A DNA stretch of 64,000 bases, taken from the NCBI RefSeq assembly GCF_028689845.1, contig NZ_JAQVCH010000007.1:37733-101732 (forward strand). Reading direction: 5' to 3'. Under the pieces are notes generated by a model that was not told the origin of the DNA, ran no database searches, and saw nothing but the letters and a program-made list of their open reading frames with translations. This DNA comes from Flavobacterium sp. GTDB taxonomy: Bacteria > Bacteroidota > Bacteroidia > Flavobacteriales > Flavobacteriaceae. Below, one piece after another: positions 8,506 to 17,018 of this stretch (position 1 is its first letter; the number at the start of each line of letters is the position of its first letter). Position numbers and translations under genes: made by a program.

Positions 8506-8597
8506 AATTCCAATATTCAAATTTCAAATTCCAATTTTAGTAAATCATTTTATAAAAAACGATTCTTTGGAACTTGGAATTTTCCTATTGGAATTTA
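8506..8597 (-). repeat. Long imperfect hairpin between rpsB and tsf, terminator-like
   Basis: The left arm (8506-8535, AATTCCAAT...AAATTCCAATT) is an imperfect inverted copy of the right arm (8566-8597, TTGGAACTTGGAATT...ATTGGAATTT); an inner AATC/GATT pair continues the stem. On the minus strand it starts within 10 bases of the rpsB stop, and its distal arm runs into a stretch of nine T, so it looks like an intrinsic terminator or attenuator inside the rpsB-tsf unit. AATTCCAA-rich hairpins recur between genes in Flavobacterium genomes (from memory). Confidence 0.6.
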
Positions 8598-8604
8598 AAA
8601 GGAT

Positions 8605-9378
8605 TTATTCTTCTGAAGTTGTTTTAGCTTCTACTGCTACTACTTCTTCTACTGTATCTTCAACGGCCGTGTCACCATCTTTTTCAGAACCTCTTTCAGA
8701 AAGTCCTTCAATAATAGCACCCGTTACTAAAGATAAAATTTTGTCAATTGATTTAGAAGCATCATCATTGGCAGGGATTACATAGTCAACTTGACGTGGG
8801 TCAGAGTTGGTATCAACCATTGCGAAAACTGGAATGTTTAATTTTTGAGCTTCTTTTACTGCGATGTGTTCAGCTTTGATATCTACTATAAATAAGGCAG
8901 CAGGTAATCTAGACATATCAGCGATAGAACCTAAGTTCTTTTCTAGTTTAGCACGAAGACGATCTACTTGAAGTCTTTCTTTTTTAGAAAGTGTATTAAA
9001 AGTGCCATCTTTTTTCATTCTATCAATAGAAGCCATTTTTTTAACAGCTTTACGGATAGTAACGAAATTGGTAAGCATTCCACCAGGCCATCTTTCCGTG
9101 ATGTACGGCATGTTCGCGGCAGCAGCTTTTTCGGCTACGATATCTTTTGCTTGTTTTTTGGTAGCTACAAAAAGTACTTTTCTACCAGAAGCTGCAATTT
9201 TTTTCAAGGCTTCGTTAGCCTCTTCAATTTTAGCAGCCGTTTTATATAGGTTAATGATATGAATACCATTACGTTCCATATAAATGTAAGGAGCCATGTT
9301 CGGGTCCCATTTACGAGTCATGTGTCCAAAATGAACGCCAGCCTCGAGTAAGTCTTTAACTTCAACTTTGTTTGCCAT
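8605..9378 (-). CDS. rpsB: 30S ribosomal protein S2
   Basis: 257 residues. S2 signatures: LLEAGVHFGHMTRKWDPNM, YIYMERNGIHIINLYKT, FVATKKQAKDIV, ITERWPGGMLTNF and PVFAMVDTNSDPRQVDYVIPANDDA. The C-terminal tail after about residue 230 is acidic (EDTVEEVVAVEAKTTSEE), as usual in Bacteroidota. It assembles late into the 30S subunit with S1. The 146-base spacer from rpsI contains a small dyad (9465-9481), and rpsB mRNA is autoregulated by S2 in E. coli; whether that happens here is unknown. Confidence 0.98.
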   Translation of the reverse strand: MANKVEVKDLLEAGVHFGHMTRKWDPNMAPYIYMERNGIHIINLYKTAAKIEEANEALKKIAASGRKVLFVATKKQAKDIVAEKAAAANMPYITERWPGGMLTNFVTIRKAVKKMASIDRMKKDGTFNTLSKKERLQVDRLRAKLEKNLGSIADMSRLPAALFIVDIKAEHIAVKEAQKLNIPVFAMVDTNSDPRQVDYVIPANDDASKSIDKILSLVTGAIIEGLSERGSEKDGDTAVEDTVEEVVAVEAKTTSEE

Positions 9379-9464
9379 TTTTTTGTACTAGTTTACGTTC
9401 TGTTGATTAGCAATGATATAGTAGCGATTACTCTGGTCTTTATCATTTAGATGCTAAACTAATT

Positions 9465-9481
9465 TTTCGATCGAATCGAAA
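9465..9481 (-). other. Hairpin in the rpsB leader
   Basis: TTTCGAT and ATCGAAA form a seven-pair stem with a three-base loop, 87 bases before the rpsB start. It could be part of an autoregulatory leader or chance; there is no T run that would make it a terminator. Confidence 0.3.
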
Positions 9482-9524
9482 TAATAACAACAATAACTTT
9501 TTTAATAATAATTTTGTAATTCGA

Positions 9525-9911
9525 TTAACGTTTAGAGAATTGGAATCTCTTACGAGCTTTTTTCTGTCCAAATTTCTTACGTTCAACCATTCTTGGATCT
9601 CTTGTTAGTAATCCTTCTGGTTTTAAGATAGCTCTGTTTTCAGCTTCTACCTCACACATTGCTCTTGCAATTGCCATTCTCACAGCTTCTGCTTGGCCTG
9701 TTGAACCACCACCATGAACATTTACTTTTACGTCAAAGTTAGTCGCATTTTCTGTCATAGACATAGGTTGCATCACTTTGTACTGTAAAGTAGCCGTTGG
9801 AAAGTAGTTTTCAAATTCTCTTTTGTTTACGGTAATTTTTCCTGTTCCTTCAGAAACATAAACACGTGCCACAGCACATTTTCTTCTACCGATTTTGTGA
9901 ATAACTCCCAT
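9525..9911 (-). CDS. rpsI: 30S ribosomal protein S9
   Basis: 128 residues. Signatures: HKIGRRKCAVARVYVSEGTG near the start, VNVHGGGSTGQAEAVRMAIA in the middle, and the basic tail RMVERKKFGQKKARKRFQFSKR whose last residues reach the P-site tRNA. The start codon overlaps the rplM stop by one base (TAATG), so translation is coupled. Confidence 0.98.
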   Translation of the reverse strand: MGVIHKIGRRKCAVARVYVSEGTGKITVNKREFENYFPTATLQYKVMQPMSMTENATNFDVKVNVHGGGSTGQAEAVRMAIARAMCEVEAENRAILKPEGLLTRDPRMVERKKFGQKKARKRFQFSKR

Positions 9912-10366
9912 TACTTTAGATCGTTTAAGTTAACGGTTTTTGGTTGTTGAGCCGCATTTTTGTGCTCAGAACCAACATTTACATTTAAATTTCGGAATAA
10001 TTCGGCACCTAATTTGTTTTTAGGTAACATTCCTTTTACAGCCTTTTCCACTAATAATGCAGGGTTTTTTTGTTGCATTACTTTAGCAGTCAAGCTTCTT
10101 TGTCCACCTGGGTAACCTGTGTGACGGATGTACGTTTTGTCATCCAACTTGTTACCAGTCAGGTTGATTTTTTCTGCGTTGATAACGATTACGTTATCTC
10201 CACAATCAACGTGCGGGGTATAATTTGGTTTGTATTTACCTCTTAAAAGCATCGCTACTTTTGAAGCAAAACGACCTAAGTTATGACCCTCAGCATCTAC
10301 AACAACCCACTGCTTATCTGCGGTAGCTTTGTTGGCTGAAACTGTCTTGTAGCTTAATGTGTTCAC
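9911..10366 (-). CDS. rplM: 50S ribosomal protein L13
   Basis: 151 residues. Signatures: WVVVDAEGHNLGRFASKVAM, LLRGKYKPNYTPHVDCGDNV, YIRHTGYPGGQRSLTAKVM and VEKAVKGMLPKNKLGAELF. An early-assembling 50S protein. It heads the rplM-rpsI pair, the conserved bacterial order, with a one-base overlap to rpsI. A well-matched Bacteroidota promoter lies 46-76 bases upstream, followed immediately by a small CCCC/GGGG hairpin. Confidence 0.98.
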   Translation of the reverse strand: MNTLSYKTVSANKATADKQWVVVDAEGHNLGRFASKVAMLLRGKYKPNYTPHVDCGDNVIVINAEKINLTGNKLDDKTYIRHTGYPGGQRSLTAKVMQQKNPALLVEKAVKGMLPKNKLGAELFRNLNVNVGSEHKNAAQQPKTVNLNDLK

Positions 10367-10394
10367 AATAATAATTTTTAATTAAACATTCCAT

Positions 10395-10408
10395 CCCCAA
10401 TAAAGGGG
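10395..10408 (-). other. Hairpin at the 5' end of the rplM mRNA
   Basis: On the minus strand CCCC-TTTATT-GGGG lies 4 bases after the -7 box, so the transcript would start at or within this stem. It may stabilise the 5' end or take part in ribosomal-protein feedback; there is no direct evidence for either. Confidence 0.35.
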
Positions 10409-10411
10409 TTG

Positions 10412-10442
10412 CAAAAGTACAATTAATTATTATAAAAGCAAA
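10412..10442 (-). promoter_or_regulatory. Promoter of rplM-rpsI
   Basis: On the minus strand TTTG (10439-10442), 19 bases, then TACTTTTG (10412-10419). This is an exact match to the Bacteroidota primary-sigma consensus TTTG-N19-TAnnTTTG. Confidence 0.85.
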
Positions 10443-10459
10443 TAGGAGTTTAAGAATAT

Positions 10460-10490
10460 TTTTTCAATCTTTTTTTTAACCCTATTTTTG
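10460..10490 (+). promoter_or_regulatory. Putative promoter of the LacI-type regulator
   Basis: TTTT (10460-10463), 19 bases, then TATTTTTG (10483-10490) on the plus strand. The -7 box is exact and the -33 box has one mismatch. It would give a leader of about 170 bases before the start at 10669. Confidence 0.45.
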
Positions 10491-10668
10491 AGCTAAATCT
10501 CATGGTGTAGGTCGGTTAAATCTTTTTTTTCGCACTGATTTTTTTTGTTTTTTGCTTAATTAACGACTATTTATTTCTATTCATCCTACATTTTTTGATG
10601 AGTTATCCTAAAAGTCTTTCTATTTCTATTCATTATTTTAGTATTTTTACGTTCAAAATTGGATAGGA

Positions 10669-11688
10669 ATGAAACCAAAAGCGACTTTAAAACAAATTGC
10701 TAAAGATTTAGGGATTTCAGTATCAACTGTTTCTAAAGCGTTGAGCGATAGCCATGAAATTAGTGATCCCACTAAATTAAGGGTTCAAGAATATGCAAAG
10801 CTTCAAAATTATAAGCCAAATACGATGGCTAAAAATTTAAAAAATCAACGAACAAATACTATTGGAGTCATTATTCCGAATATTCTGAATCCTTTTTTTG
10901 CTAAGGTTTTTAGCGGAATTGAACAAGCGGCAAATAAGAAAGGATATAATGTGATTACTTATATCTCTAACGAATCGTTTCTAAAAGAAAAACAAGCGAT
11001 GGACTTGTTGAGTAACGGAACGGTGGACGGCTTTATTCTATCAGTCGCAGAAGAAACGCAAAAGCTACATGAATTCTCGCATTTTAAAGAAATTCTAAGA
11101 GAAGGTTTGCCAATTGTAATGTTTGATCGTATTATGGAAGATGTGCTATGTGACAAAGTTGTGGTAGATGATTTTGAATCTTCTGTAGAAGCCGTAAACC
11201 ACTTAATTCAATCGGGTTGTTCTAAAATTGCATTGCTATCGTGTATTGATAATTTGAGTGTTGGTAAGCACCGAGCCTTAGGCTATGAACGGGCCTTACA
11301 AGATCATGAAATTACTATTCGATCTAATTATGTAATTAAAACCGATAGTGAAAAAGATTTCGATTCTCGTTTAAAAAAACTGTTATCTACTGGAGAAATT
11401 GACGGCATTTTGGCTGTTGATGAACATGCTTCAACCATGGCGATGAAATTAGCAATTCAACTCGGAATTAAAATTCCAGAGGAATTATGTATTATTGGAT
11501 TTGCCGACGGGGTTTGGTCTCGCCGATTAACTCCGAGTTTGTCAACGATTAGCCAACATGGACCTGAAATTGGGCACGAAGCAGCGAGGCTTTTAATAGA
11601 TAAATTAGAAAACAAACAAGAAATACCAACGTATAAAACAACCGTAATTAAAACAGAGTTGCGTCAACGAGAATCTACTAGAAAGTGA
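10669..11688 (+). CDS. LacI-family transcriptional regulator
   Basis: 339 residues. Residues 6-55 form the LacI helix-turn-helix and hinge helix: TLKQIAKDLGISVSTVSKAL, then DPTKLRVQEYAKLQNYKPN and MAKNLKNQRTN. Residues about 60-335 form a periplasmic-binding-protein-like sugar-sensor domain (IGVIIPNILNPFFAKVFSGI, IDGILAVDEHASTMAM, GFADGVWSRRLTPSLSTI). Ligands of this family are usually sugars or nucleosides. No carbohydrate gene is adjacent, so its targets are elsewhere and the effector cannot be inferred. Confidence 0.93.
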   Translation: MKPKATLKQIAKDLGISVSTVSKALSDSHEISDPTKLRVQEYAKLQNYKPNTMAKNLKNQRTNTIGVIIPNILNPFFAKVFSGIEQAANKKGYNVITYISNESFLKEKQAMDLLSNGTVDGFILSVAEETQKLHEFSHFKEILREGLPIVMFDRIMEDVLCDKVVVDDFESSVEAVNHLIQSGCSKIALLSCIDNLSVGKHRALGYERALQDHEITIRSNYVIKTDSEKDFDSRLKKLLSTGEIDGILAVDEHASTMAMKLAIQLGIKIPEELCIIGFADGVWSRRLTPSLSTISQHGPEIGHEAARLLIDKLENKQEIPTYKTTVIKTELRQRESTRK

Positions 11689-11692
11689 AAGC

Positions 11693-12073
11693 TTATTCGA
11701 TAATGCCACAGATGCCATCCACACAACCCACTGCTGTTGGCGGAACTGCCACTGCACAATCTGAAACAGCTCCAGTTTCTAAATTAAACTGATGTTGCAT
11801 TTCGTTGTATTCTAAAACTTCGGCAGTAAGAAATTCCAAATCAACTGCATTCGAAAAAACTAAATATCCCCATGGTCCACCGCAGGGTTTAGAGCCAAAA
11901 GCAATAAAATTACATCCTATTTCTTCCTCACAAGGAAAAGTTGCGATATAAGCTTCAATTTCAGATTTTTTCAGATTTAAATCTTCAGGAGTAATTGTAG
12001 AAGGATTATCCTCTTCACATTGAAAACTTTGAAGCAATAAGACTAGGACGAAAAGTTTTATAAGATGTTTCAT
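11693..12073 (-). CDS. Cysteine-rich small lipoprotein
   Basis: 126 residues from the ATG at 12073, which gives a clean lipoprotein signal (MKHLIKLFVLVLLLQSFQCE, cysteine at residue 19). An upstream in-frame Met at 12106 would put 11 extra residues before the signal and is unlikely. The mature part has six further cysteines: FPCEEEIGC, KPCGG, SDCAV and GCVDGICG, suggesting disulfides outside the cytoplasm. The central CGGPWGYLVFSNAVD motif recurs in uncharacterised Bacteroidota lipoproteins (from memory). Its stop is 5 bases from the LacI stop, convergent. Function unknown. Confidence 0.7.
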   Translation of the reverse strand: MKHLIKLFVLVLLLQSFQCEEDNPSTITPEDLNLKKSEIEAYIATFPCEEEIGCNFIAFGSKPCGGPWGYLVFSNAVDLEFLTAEVLEYNEMQHQFNLETGAVSDCAVAVPPTAVGCVDGICGIIE

Positions 12074-12149
12074 AATTGCTATTTTAATAAAGATGCAAAA
12101 AAACAATTTTGGTTGCTTTTCAATTCTATAATTCCAACTTAAAAATAAT

Positions 12150-15011
12150 TTAATGTGCTTCTAGCCAATTTTTGCCCATCCCTAAATCGACGACCAAAGG
12201 AACATCCAATTTAAAAGCATTTTCCATTTCAAACTTAATCATCGGCTGAATCTTTTCTAATTCAGTATTATGAACATCAAAAACCAATTCATCATGTACT
12301 TGGAGAAGCATTTTAGACTTCCAATTTTCTGAGGTTAGTCGCTTGTGAATATTGATCATGGCAATTTTTATAATGTCGGCGGCACTTCCTTGAATAGGAG
12401 CATTGACCGCATTTCGTTCTGCCGCACCACGAACAACAGCATTGGCCGAATTAATATCTTTTAAATACCTTCTTCTGCCTAAAACAGTTTGCACATATCC
12501 ATTTTCTCTTGCAAAATCAATTTGCTCTTGAATATAGGTTTTTAATCGCGGATAGGTTTTATAATAAGCTTCAATCAACTCAGCACTTTCTTTTCGAGTT
12601 AAGTCGGTTTGATTACTCAATCCAAAAGCAGAAACCCCATAAATTATTCCGAAGTTTACGGTTTTAGCATTACTCCGTTGCTCTTTGCTTACCTCTTCTA
12701 GTGGTACATTAAAAACATTGGAAGCAGTAGAACGGTGAATGTCTTCGCCATTTTGAAAGGCTTTTATCATATTTTCTTCGCCACTCAAAGCAGCAATGAT
12801 ACGTAATTCTATTTGTGAATAATCGGCAGCGACTAAGGTGTAATTTTCATCTCTAGCAACAAAAGCTTTTCTAATTTGTCGTCCTCTTTCAGTCCGAATG
12901 GGAATATTTTGTAAGTTTGGATTGTTGGAACTTAGCCTTCCCGTAGCTGCTACCGTTTGCATATAATCGGTATGCACTCGTTTAGTTTTAGAGTCAACTT
13001 GGTTTGGTAACGCTTCAACATACGTATTTTGCAACTTGACCAATTGTCTCCAATCAAGTATTTCTCTTACAATTGGATGTTCATTAGCTAAATAAGAAAG
13101 CACTTCTTCACCCGTTGCATACTGTCCTGTTTTGGTTTTCTTTTGTTTGGTTCCGCCAATTTTAAGTTTGTCAAATAAAATATCACCAAGTTGTTTGGGA
13201 GATGCTAAATTGAATTTTTCGCCTGCCGTTTCATAAATATTTTGTTCTAATTTTTTACTATCAGTATCTAAATCTTTTGATAGCGAATTTAGAAAAGCGA
13301 CATCTAAATTGATGCCTTCCGCTTCCATATCGGCCAAAACTTGCACTAAGGGAATTTCAATTTCATCAAATAGTTTTTTGGTGCCTGTTTTATCTAAAAT
13401 TGGACTAAAAGTTTCTTTTAACTGAAAAGTAACATCAGCATCTTCTGCAGCATATTCTTTACAAGTTTCCAACGGAACATCTCGCATGGATAATTGATTT
13501 TTTCCTTTTTTACCAATTAAACTGTCGATAGATTTTGGCGAATAACTTAAATATGTTTCTGATAAAACATCCATATTATGTCGCATATCGGGATTAATCA
13601 AATAATGAGCAATCATCGTATCGAATAGTTTTCCGCGGATTGTAATGTTATAATTTTTTAAAATTTTTATATCATATTTGATGTTTTGACCCACTTTTTC
13701 AATCGATTCGTTTTCAAAGAATGATCGAAATTTTTCAATTAAAAGTTGTGCTTCGTCTTGATTTTCGGGAAAAGGAACATAAAAACCCTTTCCTTTTTCA
13801 TATGCAAAGGCAATTCCAACTAATTCCGCATGTAAAGCATTTAAACCAGTTGTTTCGGTGTCAAAACAAACAGAAGGTTGATTCATTAAATTTTGTAAAA
13901 GTAATTTTACAGGCAAATCACCTTGAATAAGTTGGTAAAAATGTTCTGTGTTTTCTAATGTGGCATAGGCAGAACTCGAACTCATTTCAGAAGTTTCCAC
14001 ATCTACAAAACCAAATAAATCAAATTGCTCTTCATTGGTTTTTTTTGTAGTTGGTTGCTTTTGAACTTGATTCTTAACATGATTGGTTTCATTGCCATTG
14101 CCATTAGTGTTTATTTCGTCATATTCATTGCCTGAGCCGAACCATTTGTCAAATTGGGCTTTCATTTGTCGGAATTCCAATTCATGAAAAATAGCATCTG
14201 TTTTTTCTACATCGGGTTTTGATAATTCAAAATCTGTTGCGTTAAACGTAACTGGACAGTCTAGTAGAATTGTGGCTAGTTTTTTGGATAATAAACCTTG
14301 TTCAGCATTGTCCTCTATCTTTTGTTTTATGGCTCCTTTGAGTTGGTCTGTATTCGCTAAAAGATTTTCCATAGAACCAAATTCTTTCAATAATTTCTTG
14401 GCCGTTACATCGCCAACACCAGGAAAACCTGGAATATTATCTACTGCATCGCCTTTCATTCCTAAAAAGTCAATCACTTGTTCAGGTCGCTCAATTTCAA
14501 ATTTTTCGAGTACTTCTGGAATACCCCAAATTTCTATGCCATTTCCCATTCGAGCAGGTTTATACATAAAAATGTTTTCAGAAACTAATTGGGCAAAATC
14601 TTTGTCTGGCGTAACCATAAAAACTTTAAACCCTTCTTTTTCTGCTTGTTTAGCTAAGGTTCCAATTAAATCATCGGCTTCAAAACCTGCTTTTTCCATA
14701 ATTGGAATATGCATCGCTTTTAGTAATTCTTGAATATAAGGAACAGCAATTTTAATAGCTTCTGGCGTTTCGTCGCGATTCGCTTTATACGTTGGAAATA
14801 GTTCATTTCTAAAATCACTTCCGCCTTTGTCAAAAGCAACTGCTAAATGATCGGGTTTTTCCCTTTTAATAACATCCATAAGGGCATTCATAAAGCCCAT
14901 TATGGCAGAAGTGTCCATTCCTTTAGAATTAATTCTTGGGTTTTTGATAAAGGCATAATAACCTCTAAAAATTAAAGCATAAGCATCGAGAAGGAAAAGG
15001 CGTTTTTGCAT
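12150..15011 (-). CDS. polA: DNA polymerase I
   Basis: 953 residues with all three domains. Residues 1 to about 290: 5'-3' exonuclease (FLLDAYALIFRGYYAF, GFEADDLIGTLA, GFPGVGDVTAKKLL). About 370-545: 3'-5' proofreading exonuclease with its catalytic residues intact (CFDTETTGL, GQNIKYDIKIL, EYAAEDADVTFQL). About 560-953: polymerase with motif A (VAADYSQIELRI), motif B (RSNAKTVNFGIIYG) and motif C (LQVHDELVFDV). It processes Okazaki fragments and fills repair gaps. The linker between the exonuclease domains (about 295-345) is low-complexity and asparagine/lysine-rich. Confidence 0.98.
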   Translation of the reverse strand: MQKRLFLLDAYALIFRGYYAFIKNPRINSKGMDTSAIMGFMNALMDVIKREKPDHLAVAFDKGGSDFRNELFPTYKANRDETPEAIKIAVPYIQELLKAMHIPIMEKAGFEADDLIGTLAKQAEKEGFKVFMVTPDKDFAQLVSENIFMYKPARMGNGIEIWGIPEVLEKFEIERPEQVIDFLGMKGDAVDNIPGFPGVGDVTAKKLLKEFGSMENLLANTDQLKGAIKQKIEDNAEQGLLSKKLATILLDCPVTFNATDFELSKPDVEKTDAIFHELEFRQMKAQFDKWFGSGNEYDEINTNGNGNETNHVKNQVQKQPTTKKTNEEQFDLFGFVDVETSEMSSSSAYATLENTEHFYQLIQGDLPVKLLLQNLMNQPSVCFDTETTGLNALHAELVGIAFAYEKGKGFYVPFPENQDEAQLLIEKFRSFFENESIEKVGQNIKYDIKILKNYNITIRGKLFDTMIAHYLINPDMRHNMDVLSETYLSYSPKSIDSLIGKKGKNQLSMRDVPLETCKEYAAEDADVTFQLKETFSPILDKTGTKKLFDEIEIPLVQVLADMEAEGINLDVAFLNSLSKDLDTDSKKLEQNIYETAGEKFNLASPKQLGDILFDKLKIGGTKQKKTKTGQYATGEEVLSYLANEHPIVREILDWRQLVKLQNTYVEALPNQVDSKTKRVHTDYMQTVAATGRLSSNNPNLQNIPIRTERGRQIRKAFVARDENYTLVAADYSQIELRIIAALSGEENMIKAFQNGEDIHRSTASNVFNVPLEEVSKEQRSNAKTVNFGIIYGVSAFGLSNQTDLTRKESAELIEAYYKTYPRLKTYIQEQIDFARENGYVQTVLGRRRYLKDINSANAVVRGAAERNAVNAPIQGSAADIIKIAMINIHKRLTSENWKSKMLLQVHDELVFDVHNTELEKIQPMIKFEMENAFKLDVPLVVDLGMGKNWLEAH

Positions 15012-15036
15012 GAAATGTAAAAATTGGTTTATTTTT

Positions 15037-15044
15037 CAAATTTA
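15037..15044 (-). promoter_or_regulatory. Putative -7 box of polA
   Basis: On the minus strand TAAATTTG matches TAnnTTTG 26 bases before the polA start. The -33 position lacks TTTG, so support is moderate. Confidence 0.4.
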
Positions 15045-15181
15045 CAAATAAACTAAACAGCTTATATTTATTTTTTTAAAAACAAAAAAACCATTTTACA
15101 AACTGAAAGGCTTGGTTTGCAAATTTCGGTTTACTACTACGCTTTTAATTTCTTTTATTTGTTTTCCCAAAAGCACTTAAA

Positions 15182-15283
15182 ATGAAAAACATAGACATTA
15201 AAATAAAATGGTTATTCTTTGCCATATTACTCACCATTACATTAAATGCTATTAATTTAATTTATGCATTACAGTTGAATTAA
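15182..15283 (+). CDS. Likely small membrane protein, 33 residues
   Basis: A short frame encodes 33 residues: a charged start (MKNIDIKIKW), one hydrophobic helix (LFFAILLTITLNAINLIYAL) and a short tail (QLN). This is the layout of bacterial single-pass small proteins. It lies in the 386-base gap between divergent polA and the phosphoesterase gene, and a terminator-like hairpin lies 30 bases past its stop, which supports a separate transcript. No exact -7 box was found upstream. No family recognised. The other parts of this gap hold nothing clear. Confidence 0.45.
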   Translation: MKNIDIKIKWLFFAILLTITLNAINLIYALQLN

Positions 15284-15312
15284 TGTAATGTTTTGATTTT
15301 GAGTATTCTTTA

Positions 15313-15360
15313 TTTACGGTTGATTGGAATCTTCCTCTAGAAAACAACCGTTAAATTTTT
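15313..15360 (+). terminator. Terminator-like hairpin after the 33-residue ORF
   Basis: TTTACGGTTG (15313-15322) pairs with CAACCGTTAAA (15345-15355) with a one-base bulge and a 22-base loop, followed by five T. Confidence 0.55.
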
Positions 15361-15412
15361 AATAAATAGCAAATTATCTTTTTTAGATGTTGTTATTTTG
15401 TATAAAAAATTG

Positions 15413-16648
15413 ATGTTTATTCGTTTACTACTTTTATTAGCCTTTATTGCTTTCATAGAATTTTATGCTTTTCAAGCCATAAGAACGATTTCTCGTCATA
15501 AATGGGTTCACTATTCCTATATTATTTTAAGTGCAATAGTTGTTGTCTATATTATATATTCCTTTACAAAATTTGATAGAAGAGTAGGGCAAACACATGA
15601 AACTTTATTTACCATGGGTTTGTTGTTAATTACTTTAATGCCAAAAATCATTTTAACCTTAGTACTCTTTGGAGAAGATTTTTATCGAATAATTTCGGGG
15701 TCAATCACTCATTTTTTTGGAGTAAATGAGAAAGTTGGATTTTTGCCTGAACGAAGAAAATTTGTGAGTCAAGTAGCAATTGGTATTGCTGCAGTTCCTT
15801 TTTTGTCGCTTTTGTATGGAATGACAAAAGGAAAATACAATTTTAAAGTAATCAAGCAAACCTTGTTTTTTTCTGATTTACCTGCTAGTTTTGATGGAAC
15901 CACCATTACTCATATTTCAGATATTCATTCGGGAAGTTTTGATGATGCCGAAAAAATAAAATATGCAGTTGATTTAATTAATGAGCAAAAATCAGACATT
16001 ATTCTTTTTACAGGCGACATTGTCAATACACATGCTACCGAGATGCATCCTTGGATTGAAACCTTTAAAGGGATTGAGAAACCAAAATTCGGTAAATATT
16101 CAGTGCTTGGAAATCATGACTATGGCGAATACATCGATTGGCCTTCGCAAAAAGAGAAAGCAGCTAATTTTGAAGCGATAAAAGCGTTACACAGTCAAAT
16201 TGATTTTCAATTATTGTTAAATGAAAATGTAAAAATTAAAAATAATGAAGAAACAATCGCTCTTGTTGGTGTTGAAAATTGGGGGCACAATTTTAAAAAA
16301 GCAGGCGATTTAAATAAAGCAGGACAAGGATTAAGTCCGCAGGATTTCAAAATTTTAATGACGCACGACCCGAGTCATTGGGAATATGAAGTGAAAAATG
16401 ATGAGAAAAACTATCATTTAACACTTTCTGGTCATACACATGGGTTACAATTTGGAATAGAAATCCCTGGAATTATAAAATGGAGCCCAGTGCAATATGT
16501 CTACAAGCAATGGGCTGGATTATATGAAAACTTGGGCCGCTATGTTTATGTAAACCGAGGTTTTGGCTTCCACGCCTATCCTGGACGAGTAGGTATTTGG
16601 CCAGAAATTACAGTTATTGAACTAAAAAAAGGAGAAAAAGTAGCGTAA
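15413..16648 (+). CDS. Calcineurin-like metallophosphoesterase, membrane-anchored
   Basis: 411 residues from the ATG at 15413; a TTG at 15398 in the same frame would add five residues, and I prefer the ATG. The N-terminal half of about 140 residues has four hydrophobic helices. The catalytic domain follows with all five metal-binding motifs: THISDIHSGS, FTGDIVN, LGNHDYGEY, MTHDPSHW and SGHTHGLQFG. It resembles YkuE-like phosphoesterases, which act on phospholipid or phosphodiester substrates in the envelope. The thioredoxin-like gene starts 73 bases downstream. Confidence 0.92.
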   Translation: MFIRLLLLLAFIAFIEFYAFQAIRTISRHKWVHYSYIILSAIVVVYIIYSFTKFDRRVGQTHETLFTMGLLLITLMPKIILTLVLFGEDFYRIISGSITHFFGVNEKVGFLPERRKFVSQVAIGIAAVPFLSLLYGMTKGKYNFKVIKQTLFFSDLPASFDGTTITHISDIHSGSFDDAEKIKYAVDLINEQKSDIILFTGDIVNTHATEMHPWIETFKGIEKPKFGKYSVLGNHDYGEYIDWPSQKEKAANFEAIKALHSQIDFQLLLNENVKIKNNEETIALVGVENWGHNFKKAGDLNKAGQGLSPQDFKILMTHDPSHWEYEVKNDEKNYHLTLSGHTHGLQFGIEIPGIIKWSPVQYVYKQWAGLYENLGRYVYVNRGFGFHAYPGRVGIWPEITVIELKKGEKVA

Positions 16649-16721
16649 TTCGTTAAAAATGCTACATTTGTATAATATTTATTTAAGATAGGTTAAATTT
16701 CAATATAATATTTGTCAATTT

Positions 16722-17018
16722 ATGTCAAAATTTGGAGAACTTATTAATGCACACGTCCCTGTATTAATTGATTTTTATACGGAGTGGAATGAATCCTCAG
16801 TTGCGATGCATCCCGTTATTAAAAATGTTGCTGCCGCTTTAGGAGATAAAGCGAAAGTAATTAAAATTGATGTGGATAAAAACCAAGAATTAGCAGAAGC
16901 GTTGCGAATCAAAACACTACCAACCCTAATGATTTATAAAGAAGGGCAAATGGTTTGGAGGCAATCTGGCGAATTGGATGCGGTCACGATTATCAACTTA
17001 GTGGAAGAACAAGTTTAA
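16722..17018 (+). CDS. Thioredoxin-fold protein lacking the CxxC active site
   Basis: 98 residues, the size of a bare thioredoxin. The fold markers are present: VLIDFYTEW, a helix continuing to KVIKIDVDKNQELAEALRIK, the cis-proline segment TLPTLMIYKEG and the final GELD helix. Where thioredoxin has WCGPC, this protein reads WNESS, so both redox cysteines are replaced and the protein has no cysteine at all. It cannot be a dithiol oxidoreductase; a scaffold, chaperone or partner-binding role is more likely. Its end overlaps the convergent deacetylase gene by four bases. Confidence 0.85.
   Translation: MSKFGELINAHVPVLIDFYTEWNESSVAMHPVIKNVAAALGDKAKVIKIDVDKNQELAEALRIKTLPTLMIYKEGQMVWRQSGELDAVTIINLVEEQV

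Noticed and set aside
14272..14733. A 153-codon plus-strand frame inside polA
   Set aside because: Antisense to the conserved exonuclease domain of polA; serine/proline-rich composition is typical of a shadow frame.
16663..16670. TACATTTG before the thioredoxin-like gene
   Set aside because: It matches the -7 consensus, but the -33 position (GTAG) does not, and the gene may be read from the phosphoesterase promoter; not strong enough to list.
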